DNA of 64,000 bases from Pseudomonas jessenii (GTDB taxonomy: Bacteria; Pseudomonadota; Gammaproteobacteria; Pseudomonadales; Pseudomonadaceae): positions 620,001 to 684,000 of the forward strand of contig NZ_NIWT01000003.1 in NCBI RefSeq assembly GCF_002236115.1, read 5' to 3'. Each line of letters opens with the position of its first letter. Within the stretch, counting starts at the first letter, position 1. The notes below the pieces were generated by a model, which was given only the letters and a program-made list of their open reading frames with translations, had not been told where the DNA came from and did no database searches. A program made the translations under genes and the position numbers. Positions 28,895 through 38,578 of this stretch are shown piece after piece.

Positions 28895-29752
28895 ATGCTG
28901 GCGATCTTGTTCCTGCTCCCTGGACCGATCCCGTCAGCCATGGCGCAAACCGGGGAACCCCTGATCTGGCTCAAGCGCGACCTGCCGCCGCTGACGATTT
29001 TCGACGGGCCGAAAAAGGGTCTGGGCGTTATCGATCAATTGCTTCCAATGTTGATTGCCGGCATGCCGCAATACCAGCACAGCGTGATGAGGGTCAATCG
29101 CGCGCGTGGACTGCAAATGCTCCACGAACCGTCCCTCGTCTGCGACGCGGCGCTGAACTGGAGCAAGGAACGGGAAAAGTGGATCGCCTTTTCCATTCCG
29201 GTCTTCCGCGCCATGAGCAATGGCCTGGCCGTGCGGCGCGTCGACCAGAAAGTACTGACACCCTTTATCAAGGACGACGAAGTGGACCTGGCAGCGCTGC
29301 TCGCCAGCGGTAGCGAAAAACTGGGAATTATTGCCGAGCGCAATTACGGCGAATACCTCGACGGACTGCTCAAGCAAGCGCCAGCCGACGCGCTGGCCCC
29401 TCATTACGGTAACGACGCCTTGGGCAGCCTGCTGCAAATGCAGCGCCTGGGACGCTTGCGCCTGCTGTTGGGTTATCGCCCGGAAATACGCTACCAGGCC
29501 TCGCTGCAAGGCATTGCCGAGGATGAATTGCAGTTCTATCCGATCCGTGGCACGGGCAAATACCTGTCCGGTTATATCGGTTGCACCGACACGCCAAAGG
29601 GCCGGCAGGCCATTGTCGAGATCAACCAGGTGTTGCGCACCCTTCCCCGTGAACGCCTCGATGAGGCCTACGCCGCCTGGCTGGATCCCGAAAGCCGCAG
29701 CGACTACCTGAAAGACACCAAGGCGTTTTTCGACAATCTGGCGCACCCCTGA
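28895..29752 (+). CDS. Periplasmic solute-binding-like protein (TIGR02285 type)
   Basis: A 285-residue exported protein with a hydrophobic N terminus, MLAILFLLPGPIPSAMAQ, and a type-3 extracellular binding fold (LIWLKRDLPPLTIFDG, GLQMLHEPSLVCDAAL, YIGCTDTPKGRQAI). Family relatives are of unknown function and are related to amino-acid-binding proteins. The start is uncertain: the ATG at 28895 gives a signal with no N-terminal positive charge, while the frame continues upstream through Arg residues without a usual start codon. It lies 64 bases after the CoA-transferase. Confidence 0.75.
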   Translation: MLAILFLLPGPIPSAMAQTGEPLIWLKRDLPPLTIFDGPKKGLGVIDQLLPMLIAGMPQYQHSVMRVNRARGLQMLHEPSLVCDAALNWSKEREKWIAFSIPVFRAMSNGLAVRRVDQKVLTPFIKDDEVDLAALLASGSEKLGIIAERNYGEYLDGLLKQAPADALAPHYGNDALGSLLQMQRLGRLRLLLGYRPEIRYQASLQGIAEDELQFYPIRGTGKYLSGYIGCTDTPKGRQAIVEINQVLRTLPRERLDEAYAAWLDPESRSDYLKDTKAFFDNLAHP

Positions 29753-29763
29753 CAAATCCCGGG

Positions 29764-29800
29764 CAAAAGAAACCCCGAGAAGTGGGGAGACGACTCGGGG
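29764..29800 (-). terminator. Minus-strand terminator
   Basis: CCCCGAG and CTCGGGG form a 7-base stem with a 14-base loop; on the minus strand TTTCTTTT follows. It would end transcription from the DUF3509 gene at 29922-30209. Confidence 0.65.
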
Positions 29801-29921
29801 TCAAACGTGGTCTGCTTGGAGACCAGTAGCAGCAAGCTACAAGCACCGGAGCACAATGCTTGATCCTGCTGTTACAAAGTCTGACTGACCTGGGCGCGGG
29901 AAGGTTCCCGCAAAAAACCGT

Positions 29922-30209
29922 TCAATTGCGGCTGGCCAGCAGCTTGTCCTGCGCCGCATTACGCAATGCCGCGATCACACAAGGCTCAAGGCGTCCTTCA
30001 GCAATCAGCACGTCGCGATGCAAACCGTCGACCACATCCGTCAGCAGGCGTTTGTCATTCAACTGGGCCTGATTGAACTCGCGCTCGACCACGGTCGCGC
30101 CGATAGCATTCTTCAGGGTCACCCGGCATTCGCCACGAATGCCTGACGGGGTCAACGTAACCTGATACGGGCTTAGCGCCTCACCGAGCAACAGACTGAT
30201 ACTTTCCAT
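29922..30209 (-). CDS. DUF3509 protein
   Basis: A 95-residue protein of a Pseudomonas-restricted family, beginning MESISLLLGEALSPYQVTLT and containing NQAQLNDKRLL and GLHRDVLIAEGRLEPCVIAA. No signal or membrane segment is seen. ATG 30209 gives the usual family N terminus; an earlier start adds four residues. Function is unknown. Confidence 0.88.
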   Translation of the reverse strand: MESISLLLGEALSPYQVTLTPSGIRGECRVTLKNAIGATVVEREFNQAQLNDKRLLTDVVDGLHRDVLIAEGRLEPCVIAALRNAAQDKLLASRN

Positions 30210-30370
30210 CCCGATCACCACTCAATAGTCCGAAAACAACGTGCCTGGGGCATGCCTACTACAAATGACCGCTGGCCCGAGAAGAAAGTTCTGGGTACTG
30301 ACTGCAGGCGAACCTGCAGCCCAGTCAAGAGAGCATGCACGGCGAACATGACAGAGAAAAAACCCAACCA

Positions 30371-31726
30371 TCACGTCTGTCGGGTGCGCCGGGCGATGTC
30401 GGCCCATCCCCCCAACAATCCTCGTAGCTGGCCATCCGCCGTATAAAACGGCACTGTCCACTGGTAGATATCCCTGACACCGTCCTTGAACATCAATTGA
30501 CGCTCGAAAAAGCGCGTCCTGCGCGTACTCAATTGCGCCATGAACTCGGCATGCAGCAGTTCCGCGGTTTGTCTGGGCATGGCATCGACCTCGATCAACT
30601 GCCGCCCCTGCATCCGGTCAAAACGCGTCGACAAGGCGTCCTCATAACTTTTGTTGCACATGATCAAGCGCCCTTGCAGATCACGGACAAACATCGGGTC
30701 AGGCATGGCATCCATCAGGGCATGCTGGAAGGCGAGCTGATCGCGCAGACTGCTTTGAGCCTCGACCCGTTGCCTGACCACCACCGCCAACCGCCGATTC
30801 CAGAGCAGGGACAACAGACCGAACAGGCTGACCACCAACACGCCCCAGCAAACCCACTGGTCAATCCGCTGCCAGAGGCCAGGCGCCTGTGGCACGGTAG
30901 CGCCGCCGAACCACTTCAGGCGAAGGCCGCGCAACTCCTGTTCAGGAAACGCCTCAAGCGCCTTGTTGAGGATACTCAGCAACTGCGGCTGGCCTTTGCG
31001 CACCGCCAGATAATCCGCATCCCATTTTCCCGGCACCACGGCGTCGATCTTTAGCCGGCCCGACGGAATAAGCTGGGCGCCGATTTCGCTTTCGATGGTG
31101 GCGTAGGCTTCGCCGCTTTCCACCCAGGCACGGGCTTCGGCGTAGGTTTTAACCGAACGCAACTCGATGGACGGATAATTGCGACGGATCATCGCTTCCA
31201 GTGCATGCCGGGTCGGCAGCACCAGTACCCGCTTCGCCAGATCCTCCAGCGACTGCACCGGTGGTGCTCCGGCCTGCCCGAGAAAGACCCATCCTGCACC
31301 GCCGAACGCATGACTGAAATCAAGAAACGCCTTGCGTTCGTCATTCATCGCCAGGGTCGTACTCAAATCCGCAGCGCCGCTTTCCAGATGGGCCAGCATC
31401 TGATCGGTGGAAAAAGACTCTTGGTAAACGAACTGCAACCCCGTCATGTCACTGATGCGCTTGAGCAGGTCACTGTTCAAGCCCGTCCATTGGCCATGTT
31501 CATCCTTGAACAGGTACAACGGGTATTCCAGCGCCGTGACCACGACCCGAGGATGCTTGGCCATCCACTGCAACTCCTGGTCATCCAGCACGACCATTGA
31601 CCGTGCGGCAGACTTCCCACGCTCCTGAATCGATGCAGGGCTTGCCCCTCCCCATTCGGCGATTCCCAGCATGCCGAATAAAAACAGCCAGCGCGCGACT
31701 GGCTTGAACACACTTGTAAACAGCAT
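30371..31726 (-). CDS. BvgS-like sensor protein lacking a kinase domain
   Basis: A 451-residue membrane protein with, in order, a signal region (ARWLFLFGMLGIAEW), one periplasmic type-3 solute-binding domain (RVVVTALEYPLYLFKDEHG, FVYQESFSTDQMLAHLESG, ADLSTTLAMNDERK), a transmembrane helix near residues 300-320 (WGVLVVSLFGLLSLLW), and a cytoplasmic PAS domain (QHALMDAMPDPMFVRDLQG). It ends right after the PAS C-cap, GLLGGWADIARRTRQT. In BvgS/EvgS/RocS sensors a histidine kinase follows the PAS; none is encoded here in any frame downstream. The gene may be truncated or a signalling partner. Confidence 0.8.
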   Translation of the reverse strand: MLFTSVFKPVARWLFLFGMLGIAEWGGASPASIQERGKSAARSMVVLDDQELQWMAKHPRVVVTALEYPLYLFKDEHGQWTGLNSDLLKRISDMTGLQFVYQESFSTDQMLAHLESGAADLSTTLAMNDERKAFLDFSHAFGGAGWVFLGQAGAPPVQSLEDLAKRVLVLPTRHALEAMIRRNYPSIELRSVKTYAEARAWVESGEAYATIESEIGAQLIPSGRLKIDAVVPGKWDADYLAVRKGQPQLLSILNKALEAFPEQELRGLRLKWFGGATVPQAPGLWQRIDQWVCWGVLVVSLFGLLSLLWNRRLAVVVRQRVEAQSSLRDQLAFQHALMDAMPDPMFVRDLQGRLIMCNKSYEDALSTRFDRMQGRQLIEVDAMPRQTAELLHAEFMAQLSTRRTRFFERQLMFKDGVRDIYQWTVPFYTADGQLRGLLGGWADIARRTRQT

Positions 31727-31796
31727 TCCCACGTCCTTGGTGATCCATTCGCCTGTCCCTTCGCGGCGATAACACGACAAGTGTGCATGCAGAAAT

Positions 31797-31822
31797 GAAA
31801 AAGCCCGTCAGGAGACGGGCTT
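31797..31822 (-). terminator. Terminator after thrC
   Basis: AAGCCCGTC-TCCT-GACGGGCTT on the minus strand followed by TTTC. It ends the hom-thrC operon. Confidence 0.85.
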
Positions 31823-31845
31823 CAAAATGTAACAGTGCTGACCGG

Positions 31846-33255
31846 TTACAGCGGCTTGCCGCGGTTGCCATGCTGGCTGACAAAGGCCTGCACGGCCTTC
31901 AGGTCATTTGGCAATACGGTGCAACGTTCGTCTCGCTCAAACAAATCAGAAAGATGTACCGGCAGTTCGAGCGCTTTTCCTACACCGGCTTTTTCCACGG
32001 CGTCCGGGAATTTGACCGGGTGGGCGGTGCCCAGGATCACCATTGGAATATCCAGGCTGCGACGGCATTCCCGGGCAGCTTTCACGCCGATGGCTGTGTG
32101 TGGATCCAGCACTTCGCCAGTCTGCTCGTAGACTTCGGCAATGGTTTCGCAGGTTTGCGCGTCATCCACGGCCAGCGAGTCGAACAACTTGCGGGCTTCG
32201 GTCCAGCGCTCTTGCTCGACGCTGAAACCGCCACCCTGCTTGAACGAATCCATCAGCCCGGCGATGGCCGCACCGTTGCGACCATGCAGGTCGAACAGCA
32301 GGCGTTCGAAGTTCGACGAGACCATGATGTCCATCGACGGCGACAGCGTGGCGTGCAGGGTGTCCTTGACGTACTGATTGCCGCTCATGAAGCGGTGCAG
32401 GATGTCGTTGCGGTTGGTGGCGACGATCAACTGATTGATCGGCAGGCCCATGTTGCGCGCCAGGTAACCGGCGAAGATGTCGCCGAAGTTGCCGGTTGGC
32501 ACCGAGAACGACACCGAACGCGCCGGGCCGCCCAACTGCAGGGATGCGTGGAAGTAGTAAACGATCTGGGCCATGATCCGCGCCCAGTTGATCGAGTTCA
32601 CCGCGACCAGGCGAGTGCCTTTGAGGAAGCTCTGATCGGCGAAGCTCGCCTTGACCATTTCCTGGCAGTCATCGAAGTTGCCTTCGATGGCGATGTTGTG
32701 GATGTTCTCGCCGAAAATCGTGGTCATCTGCCGACGCTGCACCTCGGACACACGGTTGTGCGGGTGCAGGATGAAGATGTCGACGTTTTCGCAATGCTTG
32801 CAGCCTTCGATGGCGGCCGAGCCGGTATCACCGGAAGTAGCGCCGACGATCACCACGCGCTCGCCGCGCTTTTCCAGCACGTAGTCGAGCAGACGACCGA
32901 GCAGTTGCAGGGCGAAATCCTTGAACGCCAGGGTCGGGCCGTGGAACAGCTCCAGCACCCATTCGTTGCCGTTCAGCTGACGCAACGGCGCAACGGCGCT
33001 GTGGGCGAACACGCCGTAGGTTTCTTCAAGAATCTTTTTGAAATCGGCGTCCGGAATGCTGCCGGTGACGAACGGGCGCATGACGCGGAAGGCCAGTTCG
33101 TGATACGGCAGGCCGGCCCAGGAGGCGATTTCTTCCTGGGTGAAACGTGGCAGGTTTTCCGGGACGTACAGACCGCCGTCGGTGGCAAGACCAGCCAGCA
33201 GGACGTCTTCGAAATTCAGGGCCGGTGCCTGGCCGCGGGTACTGATGTAACGCAT
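31846..33255 (-). CDS. thrC: Threonine synthase
   Basis: PLP enzyme converting O-phosphohomoserine to threonine. The 469-residue protein has the PLP lysine in LFHGPTLAFKDFALQLL and the phosphate-binding GATSGDTGSAAIEG. MRYISTRGQAPALNFEDVLL is the standard N terminus, so ATG 33255 is preferred over a longer frame. The upstream hom gene ends 66 bases before this start, consistent with an operon. Confidence 0.97.
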   Translation of the reverse strand: MRYISTRGQAPALNFEDVLLAGLATDGGLYVPENLPRFTQEEIASWAGLPYHELAFRVMRPFVTGSIPDADFKKILEETYGVFAHSAVAPLRQLNGNEWVLELFHGPTLAFKDFALQLLGRLLDYVLEKRGERVVIVGATSGDTGSAAIEGCKHCENVDIFILHPHNRVSEVQRRQMTTIFGENIHNIAIEGNFDDCQEMVKASFADQSFLKGTRLVAVNSINWARIMAQIVYYFHASLQLGGPARSVSFSVPTGNFGDIFAGYLARNMGLPINQLIVATNRNDILHRFMSGNQYVKDTLHATLSPSMDIMVSSNFERLLFDLHGRNGAAIAGLMDSFKQGGGFSVEQERWTEARKLFDSLAVDDAQTCETIAEVYEQTGEVLDPHTAIGVKAARECRRSLDIPMVILGTAHPVKFPDAVEKAGVGKALELPVHLSDLFERDERCTVLPNDLKAVQAFVSQHGNRGKPL

Positions 33256-33321
33256 GACTGACTCCAATGGACAGTGTTCGTAGTGCCGGGCCCGCAAGCG
33301 AGCCCGGTCAACGATATCGGC

Positions 33322-34626
33322 TTAGTTCAGGTGCTCGACACGGATCCGTACGACCGGACCGACCACACCCGCCAAGGCCTCCAAAGCAGCGATGGCGTCG
33401 TTGATGCGCTGTTCCACCACACGGTGGGTCAGCAGGATCATCGGCACCAGGCCGTCGTGCTCCTCGGCTTCCTTCTGCATGATCGACTCGATGTTGATGC
33501 CGCGCTCCGAAAGGATGCTCGCGACCTGAGCCAATACGCCCGGATGGTCCTTGGCCTGGATGCGCAGGTAGTAGGCGCTTTCGCAGGCTTCGATCGGCAG
33601 GATCGGGTGAGCCGACAGCGAATCCGGCTGGAACGCCAGGTGTGGTACGCGGTTTTCCGGGTCGGAAGTCATGGCGCGGACCACGTCCACCAGGTCGGCG
33701 ATCACCGACGAAGCGGTCGGTTCCATGCCGGCGCCAGCGCCGTAGAACAGGGTCGAACCGGCAGCATCGCCGTTGACCATCACCGCGTTCATCACGCCGT
33801 TGACGTTGGCGATCAGGCGATCGGCCGGGATCAGCGTCGGGTGCACGCGCAGTTCGATACCGGCCGCGGTGCTGCGCGCCACGCCCAGGTGCTTGATGCG
33901 GTAGCCCAGCGCTTCGGCGTAGTTCACGTCGGCGGTGGTCAGCTTGGTGATGCCTTCGGTGTAAGCCTTGTCGAACTGCAACGGAATACCGAACGCGATG
34001 GATGCCAGGATCGTCAGCTTGTGAGCGGCGTCGATACCCTCGACGTCGAAGGTCGGATCGGCTTCGGCGTAACCCAGGGCCTGGGCTTCGGCCAATACGT
34101 CTTCGAAGGTGCGACCCTTCTCGCGCATTTCCGTCAGGATGAAGTTGCCGGTGCCGTTGATGATGCCGGCTACCCAGTTGATGCGGTTGGCGGACAGGCC
34201 TTCGCGGATCGCCTTGATCACCGGGATGCCACCGGCCACCGCCGCTTCGAACGCAACGATCACGCCCTTCTCGCGGGCCTTGGCGAAAATTTCATTACCG
34301 TGAACGGCGATAAGCGCCTTGTTCGCGGTGACCACATGCTTGCCATTCTCGATGGCCTTGAGTACCAGCTCGCGGGCAACGGTGTAGCCGCCCATCAGCT
34401 CTATGACGATGTCGATCTCAGGGTTCGTGGCCACTTCGAAGACATCGTTGGTAATCGCAATACCGGTCGTTTGGAACTGAGGCTTTGGCGTGCGCATGGC
34501 AATTTGTGCCACTTCGATTCCACGCCCGGCACGACGAGCAATTTCCTCGGCGTTGCGCTGAAGTACGTTGAAGGTACCGCCACCGACGGTTCCTAACCCA
34601 CAGATGCCTACTTTGACCGGTTTCAC
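33322..34626 (-). CDS. hom: Homoserine dehydrogenase
   Basis: Reduces aspartate semialdehyde to homoserine for threonine and methionine synthesis. The 434-residue protein has the NAD(P)-binding VKVGICGLGTVGGGTFNVL, the catalytic motif INGTGNFILTEM, and DPTFDVEGIDAAHKL, plus a C-terminal ACT domain (KDHPGVLAQVASILSERGI) that usually binds threonine. GTG 34626 follows GGGGAG; the longer frame has no ribosome site. Confidence 0.97.
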   Translation of the reverse strand: MKPVKVGICGLGTVGGGTFNVLQRNAEEIARRAGRGIEVAQIAMRTPKPQFQTTGIAITNDVFEVATNPEIDIVIELMGGYTVARELVLKAIENGKHVVTANKALIAVHGNEIFAKAREKGVIVAFEAAVAGGIPVIKAIREGLSANRINWVAGIINGTGNFILTEMREKGRTFEDVLAEAQALGYAEADPTFDVEGIDAAHKLTILASIAFGIPLQFDKAYTEGITKLTTADVNYAEALGYRIKHLGVARSTAAGIELRVHPTLIPADRLIANVNGVMNAVMVNGDAAGSTLFYGAGAGMEPTASSVIADLVDVVRAMTSDPENRVPHLAFQPDSLSAHPILPIEACESAYYLRIQAKDHPGVLAQVASILSERGINIESIMQKEAEEHDGLVPMILLTHRVVEQRINDAIAALEALAGVVGPVVRIRVEHLN

Positions 34627-34759
34627 TGTGAACTCCCCATAAAACGGCCGACTCGAGGCCGGCCGTGAAAACAACCGCAGACTCGCGGCTCTCTATTGAT
34701 GGCCCGGCGAATGTCGCTACCGGACCATGATCGTCAAGGCTTGCCGTGACGATGCGAAT

Positions 34760-35491
34760 TTACTTCGCGCCCAGCGCCAGTTTGGCGACTTGTGGCGCAG
34801 GCTGGTAGCCCGGAATGACCTGACCGTCGGCCAAAACGATGGCCGGTGTGCCATTCACGCCGATCGACTGGCCGAGGGCGAACTGTTTGGAGACCGGGTT
34901 ATCGCACTTGGCGGCCTTGATTTCCTTGCCGTCGACCATTTTGTCCATGGCCGCTTTCTTGTCTTTCGAGCACCACACCGCTTGCAGTTGCTCGTCACCC
35001 GGCGAGCCCAGGCCCTGACGCGGGAACGCGACGTAACGCACTTCGATGCCGCGTTTGTTCAGTTCAGGCACTTCGGCGTGCAGCTTGTGGCAGTACGGGC
35101 AAGTGGTGTCGGTGAATACGGTGATGTGCGACTTGGTTTCGCCAATGGCCGGGTAGACAACGGTTTCGGCAACCGGGATGGCGTTGATCAGCTTGGAGAT
35201 GCCCTGGCGCTCGGTCTTCTCGGTCAGGTTGACCGGCTTGCCGTCCTTGAGATCGAACAGGTAGCCCTGAACCACGTACTGGCCGTCGGCGCTGGCATAC
35301 AGCACACGGCTGCCCTTGAGCTTGACTTCGTACAGGCCTGGCAACGGGCTGGCGGTGATGGTCTCTACCGGCACTTCGAGCTGGAGGTTTTCCAGGCTTT
35401 TACGAATGGCTTTGTCGGCCGCGTCATCGGCGACGGCAAAGGTGCTGACCAACGCAATGGCTGCGGCGGCGAAAATCTGGGTCAGACGCAT
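34760..35491 (-). CDS. dsbC: Thiol:disulfide interchange protein DsbC
   Basis: Periplasmic disulfide isomerase of 243 residues. The signal peptide is MRLTQIFAAAAIALVSTFAVA, a dimerisation domain follows, and the active site CPYC is at residues 131-134 (FTDTTCPYCHKLH). The cis-Pro loop is NGTPAIVL. It lies between hom and xerD, an order kept in pseudomonads. Confidence 0.96.
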   Translation of the reverse strand: MRLTQIFAAAAIALVSTFAVADDAADKAIRKSLENLQLEVPVETITASPLPGLYEVKLKGSRVLYASADGQYVVQGYLFDLKDGKPVNLTEKTERQGISKLINAIPVAETVVYPAIGETKSHITVFTDTTCPYCHKLHAEVPELNKRGIEVRYVAFPRQGLGSPGDEQLQAVWCSKDKKAAMDKMVDGKEIKAAKCDNPVSKQFALGQSIGVNGTPAIVLADGQVIPGYQPAPQVAKLALGAK

Positions 35492-35646
35492 GAGAACTCC
35501 TGAAGGCGGACAAATGGGACGATCAGAACGCCCGTGCCGAAACACCGGGTCATAAACGCCCATCGTGCAAACCGGCCCAGCCTATCACATAAGGCCCACA
35601 TGGCCGAATGCACCTGATGCAAGACATTTGTGGCGACACAATCTCC

Positions 35647-35736
35647 TGTGGGAGCGGGCTTGCTCGCGAGAGCGTCGTATCAGGCGAAATCAATGTTGTA
35701 TGTGCCGACCTCTTCGCGGGCAAGCCCGCTCCCACA
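35647..35736. repeat. REP inverted pair
   Basis: The left arm TGTGGGAGCGGGCTTGCTCG and the right arm CGGGCAAGCCCGCTCCCACA lie between dsbC and xerD. Confidence 0.9.
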
Positions 35737-35757
35737 GAAAAGCGGATCTCGGGAAGT

Positions 35758-36654
35758 TCACCCGCGTGGATGATGCTTGGCGTGCAAATCCTGCAAGCGC
35801 GCCCGGGCAACATGGGTGTAGATCTGCGTCGTAGACAAATCGCTGTGCCCCAGCAGCATTTGCACCACCCGCAGGTCTGCACCGTGATTGAGCAGATGCG
35901 TGGCGAAGGCATGGCGCAAGGTGTGCGGCGACAGCGACTTGCCGATCCCGGCCACCTTGGCCTGGTGCTTGATCCGGTGCCAGAAGGTCTGACGGGTCAT
36001 CTGCTCGCCACGCTGACTCGGGAACAACACATCGCTGGGACGCCCGCCGAGCAGTTCGCCACGGCCATCGCGCATGTAGCGCTCGACCCAGACAATTGCC
36101 TCTTCACCCATCGGCACCAGACGCTCCTTGCTGCCCTTGCCCATCACACGCAGCACGCCCTGACGTAGATTGACCTGCTCCAGCGTCAGGCTGATCAGCT
36201 CTGTCACTCGCAGGCCGCAGGCATACAGGACTTCAAGCATGGCCCGGTCACGCTGGCCAATGGCTTCGCTCAGGTCCGGCGCTTTCAACAGCGCCTCCAC
36301 GTCGGCTTCCGACAAGGATTTCGGCAGCGGCCTACCCAGCTGCGGCATGTCGATGCGAAGGGTCGGATCGACGGCGATGAGTTTTTCCCGCAGCAAATAG
36401 CGATAGAACCCACGCACACCGGAGAGAAATCGCGCAGTGGAACGAGGCTTGTAGTTTTGTTCCAGACGCCAAGCCAGGTGATCAAGGATCAGTTCGCGGC
36501 CAGCGTTGATCAGCTCCAGCCCTTTTTCCTGCAACCAGCCGTTGAACAGCGCCAGGTCACTGCGATAGGCATCGCGGGTGTTGTCGGAAAGACCTTTCTC
36601 CAACCACAGGGCATCGAGGAATTGGTCTATCAGCGGGTGATCGATGGCAGGCAT
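35758..36654 (-). CDS. xerD: Site-specific tyrosine recombinase XerD
   Basis: Resolves chromosome dimers at dif with XerC and FtsK. The 298-residue protein carries the catalytic residues Arg (CGLRVTELISL), Lys (MGKGSKERL), His and Arg (LSPHTLRHAFATHLL), His (LLGHSDLST) and Tyr (TQIYTHVA). ATG 36654 starts MPAIDHPLIDQF, as in P. aeruginosa. Adjacent to dsbC as expected, so it is the housekeeping recombinase and not a phage integrase. Confidence 0.97.
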   Translation of the reverse strand: MPAIDHPLIDQFLDALWLEKGLSDNTRDAYRSDLALFNGWLQEKGLELINAGRELILDHLAWRLEQNYKPRSTARFLSGVRGFYRYLLREKLIAVDPTLRIDMPQLGRPLPKSLSEADVEALLKAPDLSEAIGQRDRAMLEVLYACGLRVTELISLTLEQVNLRQGVLRVMGKGSKERLVPMGEEAIVWVERYMRDGRGELLGGRPSDVLFPSQRGEQMTRQTFWHRIKHQAKVAGIGKSLSPHTLRHAFATHLLNHGADLRVVQMLLGHSDLSTTQIYTHVARARLQDLHAKHHPRG

Positions 36655-36761
36655 GGGTACTCGAATCATGCAGCCTTGAGGCTGCACGCAAAATTAAGAT
36701 TGGACATGAAAACGGCCGCTAGTCTTTCATAGGCCGCCATTTCAAGGAACAGGGAGCAGCA

Positions 36762-38573
36762 ATGAGCGAGCAGCAGATTTTATTGGCATTTGGCGGGATA
36801 GGCGCGGCGGCGCTGCTTTGCCAATGGCTGGCCTGGCGCTTGAAATTGCCGGCGATTCTTTTTCTGCTGCTGACCGGCATCCTGGCTGGCCCCGGGCTGC
36901 ACTTGCTCGACCCGCAAGAAATGTTCGGGCCATTGCTGATGCCGCTGGTGTCCTTGGCGGTGGCGCTGATCCTGTTCGAAGGCAGCCTGACCCTGCATCT
37001 GTCCGAGTGGCGCGAAATCGGCAGCGTCGTCCATCGCCTGGTCACCATTGGCGCCCTCTCCACCTGGGTGGTCATTGCTGTCGCCACTCACTGGCTGCTG
37101 GGGTTCGACTGGTTGCTGGCCATCCTGTTCGGCAGCCTGACCCTGGTGACAGGGCCGACCGTGATCGTACCGATGCTACGCGTCGTGCGCCCGAAAGCGT
37201 CGATTGCCAATATCCTGCGCTGGGAAGGCATTGTCATCGACCCCATCGGCGCCCTGCTGGCGGTAGTCGTCTATAGCTTCATCATTGCCAGTGCCGAAGG
37301 TAACGGCCTCAAGGAAAGCCTGCTGACCTTCGGTGGCGTGATTTTGTGCGGGAGCCTGTTCGGTATTTTGGGTGGCTGGTTACTCGGCACCCTGATTCGC
37401 CGCCAGTGGCTGCCGGAATACCTGCACAACCTGGCGGCGCTCGCGGCAGTCCTGGGTATTTTCATTGCCTCCAACGAGGTCACCCATGAATCCGGGTTGC
37501 TGGCCGTGACACTGATGGGCATGTGGCTGGCCAACATGAAAGGCGTGGATGTACGGCACATCCTGCATTTCAAGGAAAACCTCAGCGTATTGCTGATCTC
37601 CGGCCTGTTCATTCTGCTGGCGGCACGGCTGGACCTGAACGCCATGATCGGCCTCGGGCCTCTGGTGCTGATTTTGCTGCTGGTCATTCAGTTCATCGCC
37701 CGCCCTTTGAATGTGCTGCTGAGCACGGCGGGCTCCAGCCTGGGTTGGCGCGAACGGACGCTGCTGGCGTGGATTGCCCCAAGGGGCATCGTGGCAGCGG
37801 CGGTGTCGGCAATCTTCGCCATTCGCCTGCATGAGGCCGGTCACCAGGGAGCGTTGCTGCTGGTGCCGCTCACCTTTGCGGTGATCATCGGCACAGTGGT
37901 GTTGCAAAGCGCCACGGCACGACCGCTGGCGCGCCTGCTGAAGGTGGCGGAACCGGCACCGAGCGGCTTTCTGATCATCGGCGCCAACGGACCTGCGCGC
38001 ACGCTGGGCAAGGCCCTGCAGCAACTGGGCAGTCGCGTACTGTTGACGGATTCGAGCTGGGAAAACATTCGCGCAGCCCGGATGGAAGGCTTGCCGACCT
38101 ATTTTGGCAACCCGGCCTCGCAACATGCCGATGCGCATCTGGATCTGGTCGGCCTCGGGCATTTGCTGGCGTTGTCACCGTCCGGGGAGTTGAACACCCT
38201 CGCCGCAATGCGTTTTCGCCATGATTTCGGCCATCAACGGCTGTTCGGACTGGCCAGCGGCCAGGAGAGCCGACGCACCGACAAGCATCGCGCCAGCCAT
38301 GAACATCGCGGGCGTTTGCTAGGCAATGAGGAGTTAACCTATATCAAGCTGGCCAATCAGCTGCATCAGGGGGCTGAGTTGTACAGCACGAACCTGACCG
38401 AGGGCTTTGGCTGGGAGGATTATCAGGCGTTGCACGGCGAGCGTGCGACTCTGCTGTTTGCTCGTGATGACAGTGGCTGGGTGCATGTGGTGACGCCGGA
38501 CAGTGCGGTCAAGCCTTCAGCAGGGTGGACGTTGTTGGCGTTGATTCAGCCTGAAACCAGCGACGCTACGTAA
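36762..38573 (+). CDS. CPA1-type cation/proton antiporter with C-terminal nucleotide-binding-like domain
   Basis: A 603-residue inner-membrane protein with about twelve helices, N-terminal Na+/H+ exchanger fold (LTGILAGPGLHLLDP, ALILFEGSLTLH, and WEGIVIDPIGALLAVVV with the transport Asp), and a C-terminal cytoplasmic TrkA-N-like domain (GFLIIGANGPARTLGKALQQLG). It resembles NhaP/KefB-type antiporters. Ion specificity (Na+ or K+) is not decided by sequence. ATG 36762 follows a GGAG. Divergent from xerD. Confidence 0.88.
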   Translation: MSEQQILLAFGGIGAAALLCQWLAWRLKLPAILFLLLTGILAGPGLHLLDPQEMFGPLLMPLVSLAVALILFEGSLTLHLSEWREIGSVVHRLVTIGALSTWVVIAVATHWLLGFDWLLAILFGSLTLVTGPTVIVPMLRVVRPKASIANILRWEGIVIDPIGALLAVVVYSFIIASAEGNGLKESLLTFGGVILCGSLFGILGGWLLGTLIRRQWLPEYLHNLAALAAVLGIFIASNEVTHESGLLAVTLMGMWLANMKGVDVRHILHFKENLSVLLISGLFILLAARLDLNAMIGLGPLVLILLLVIQFIARPLNVLLSTAGSSLGWRERTLLAWIAPRGIVAAAVSAIFAIRLHEAGHQGALLLVPLTFAVIIGTVVLQSATARPLARLLKVAEPAPSGFLIIGANGPARTLGKALQQLGSRVLLTDSSWENIRAARMEGLPTYFGNPASQHADAHLDLVGLGHLLALSPSGELNTLAAMRFRHDFGHQRLFGLASGQESRRTDKHRASHEHRGRLLGNEELTYIKLANQLHQGAELYSTNLTEGFGWEDYQALHGERATLLFARDDSGWVHVVTPDSAVKPSAGWTLLALIQPETSDAT

Positions 38574-38578
38574 ATCGC

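Noticed and set aside
35758..36654. Tyrosine recombinase as a sign of an integrated element
   Set aside because: Sequence and the dsbC-hom-thrC context show housekeeping XerD; no phage genes or att repeats nearby.
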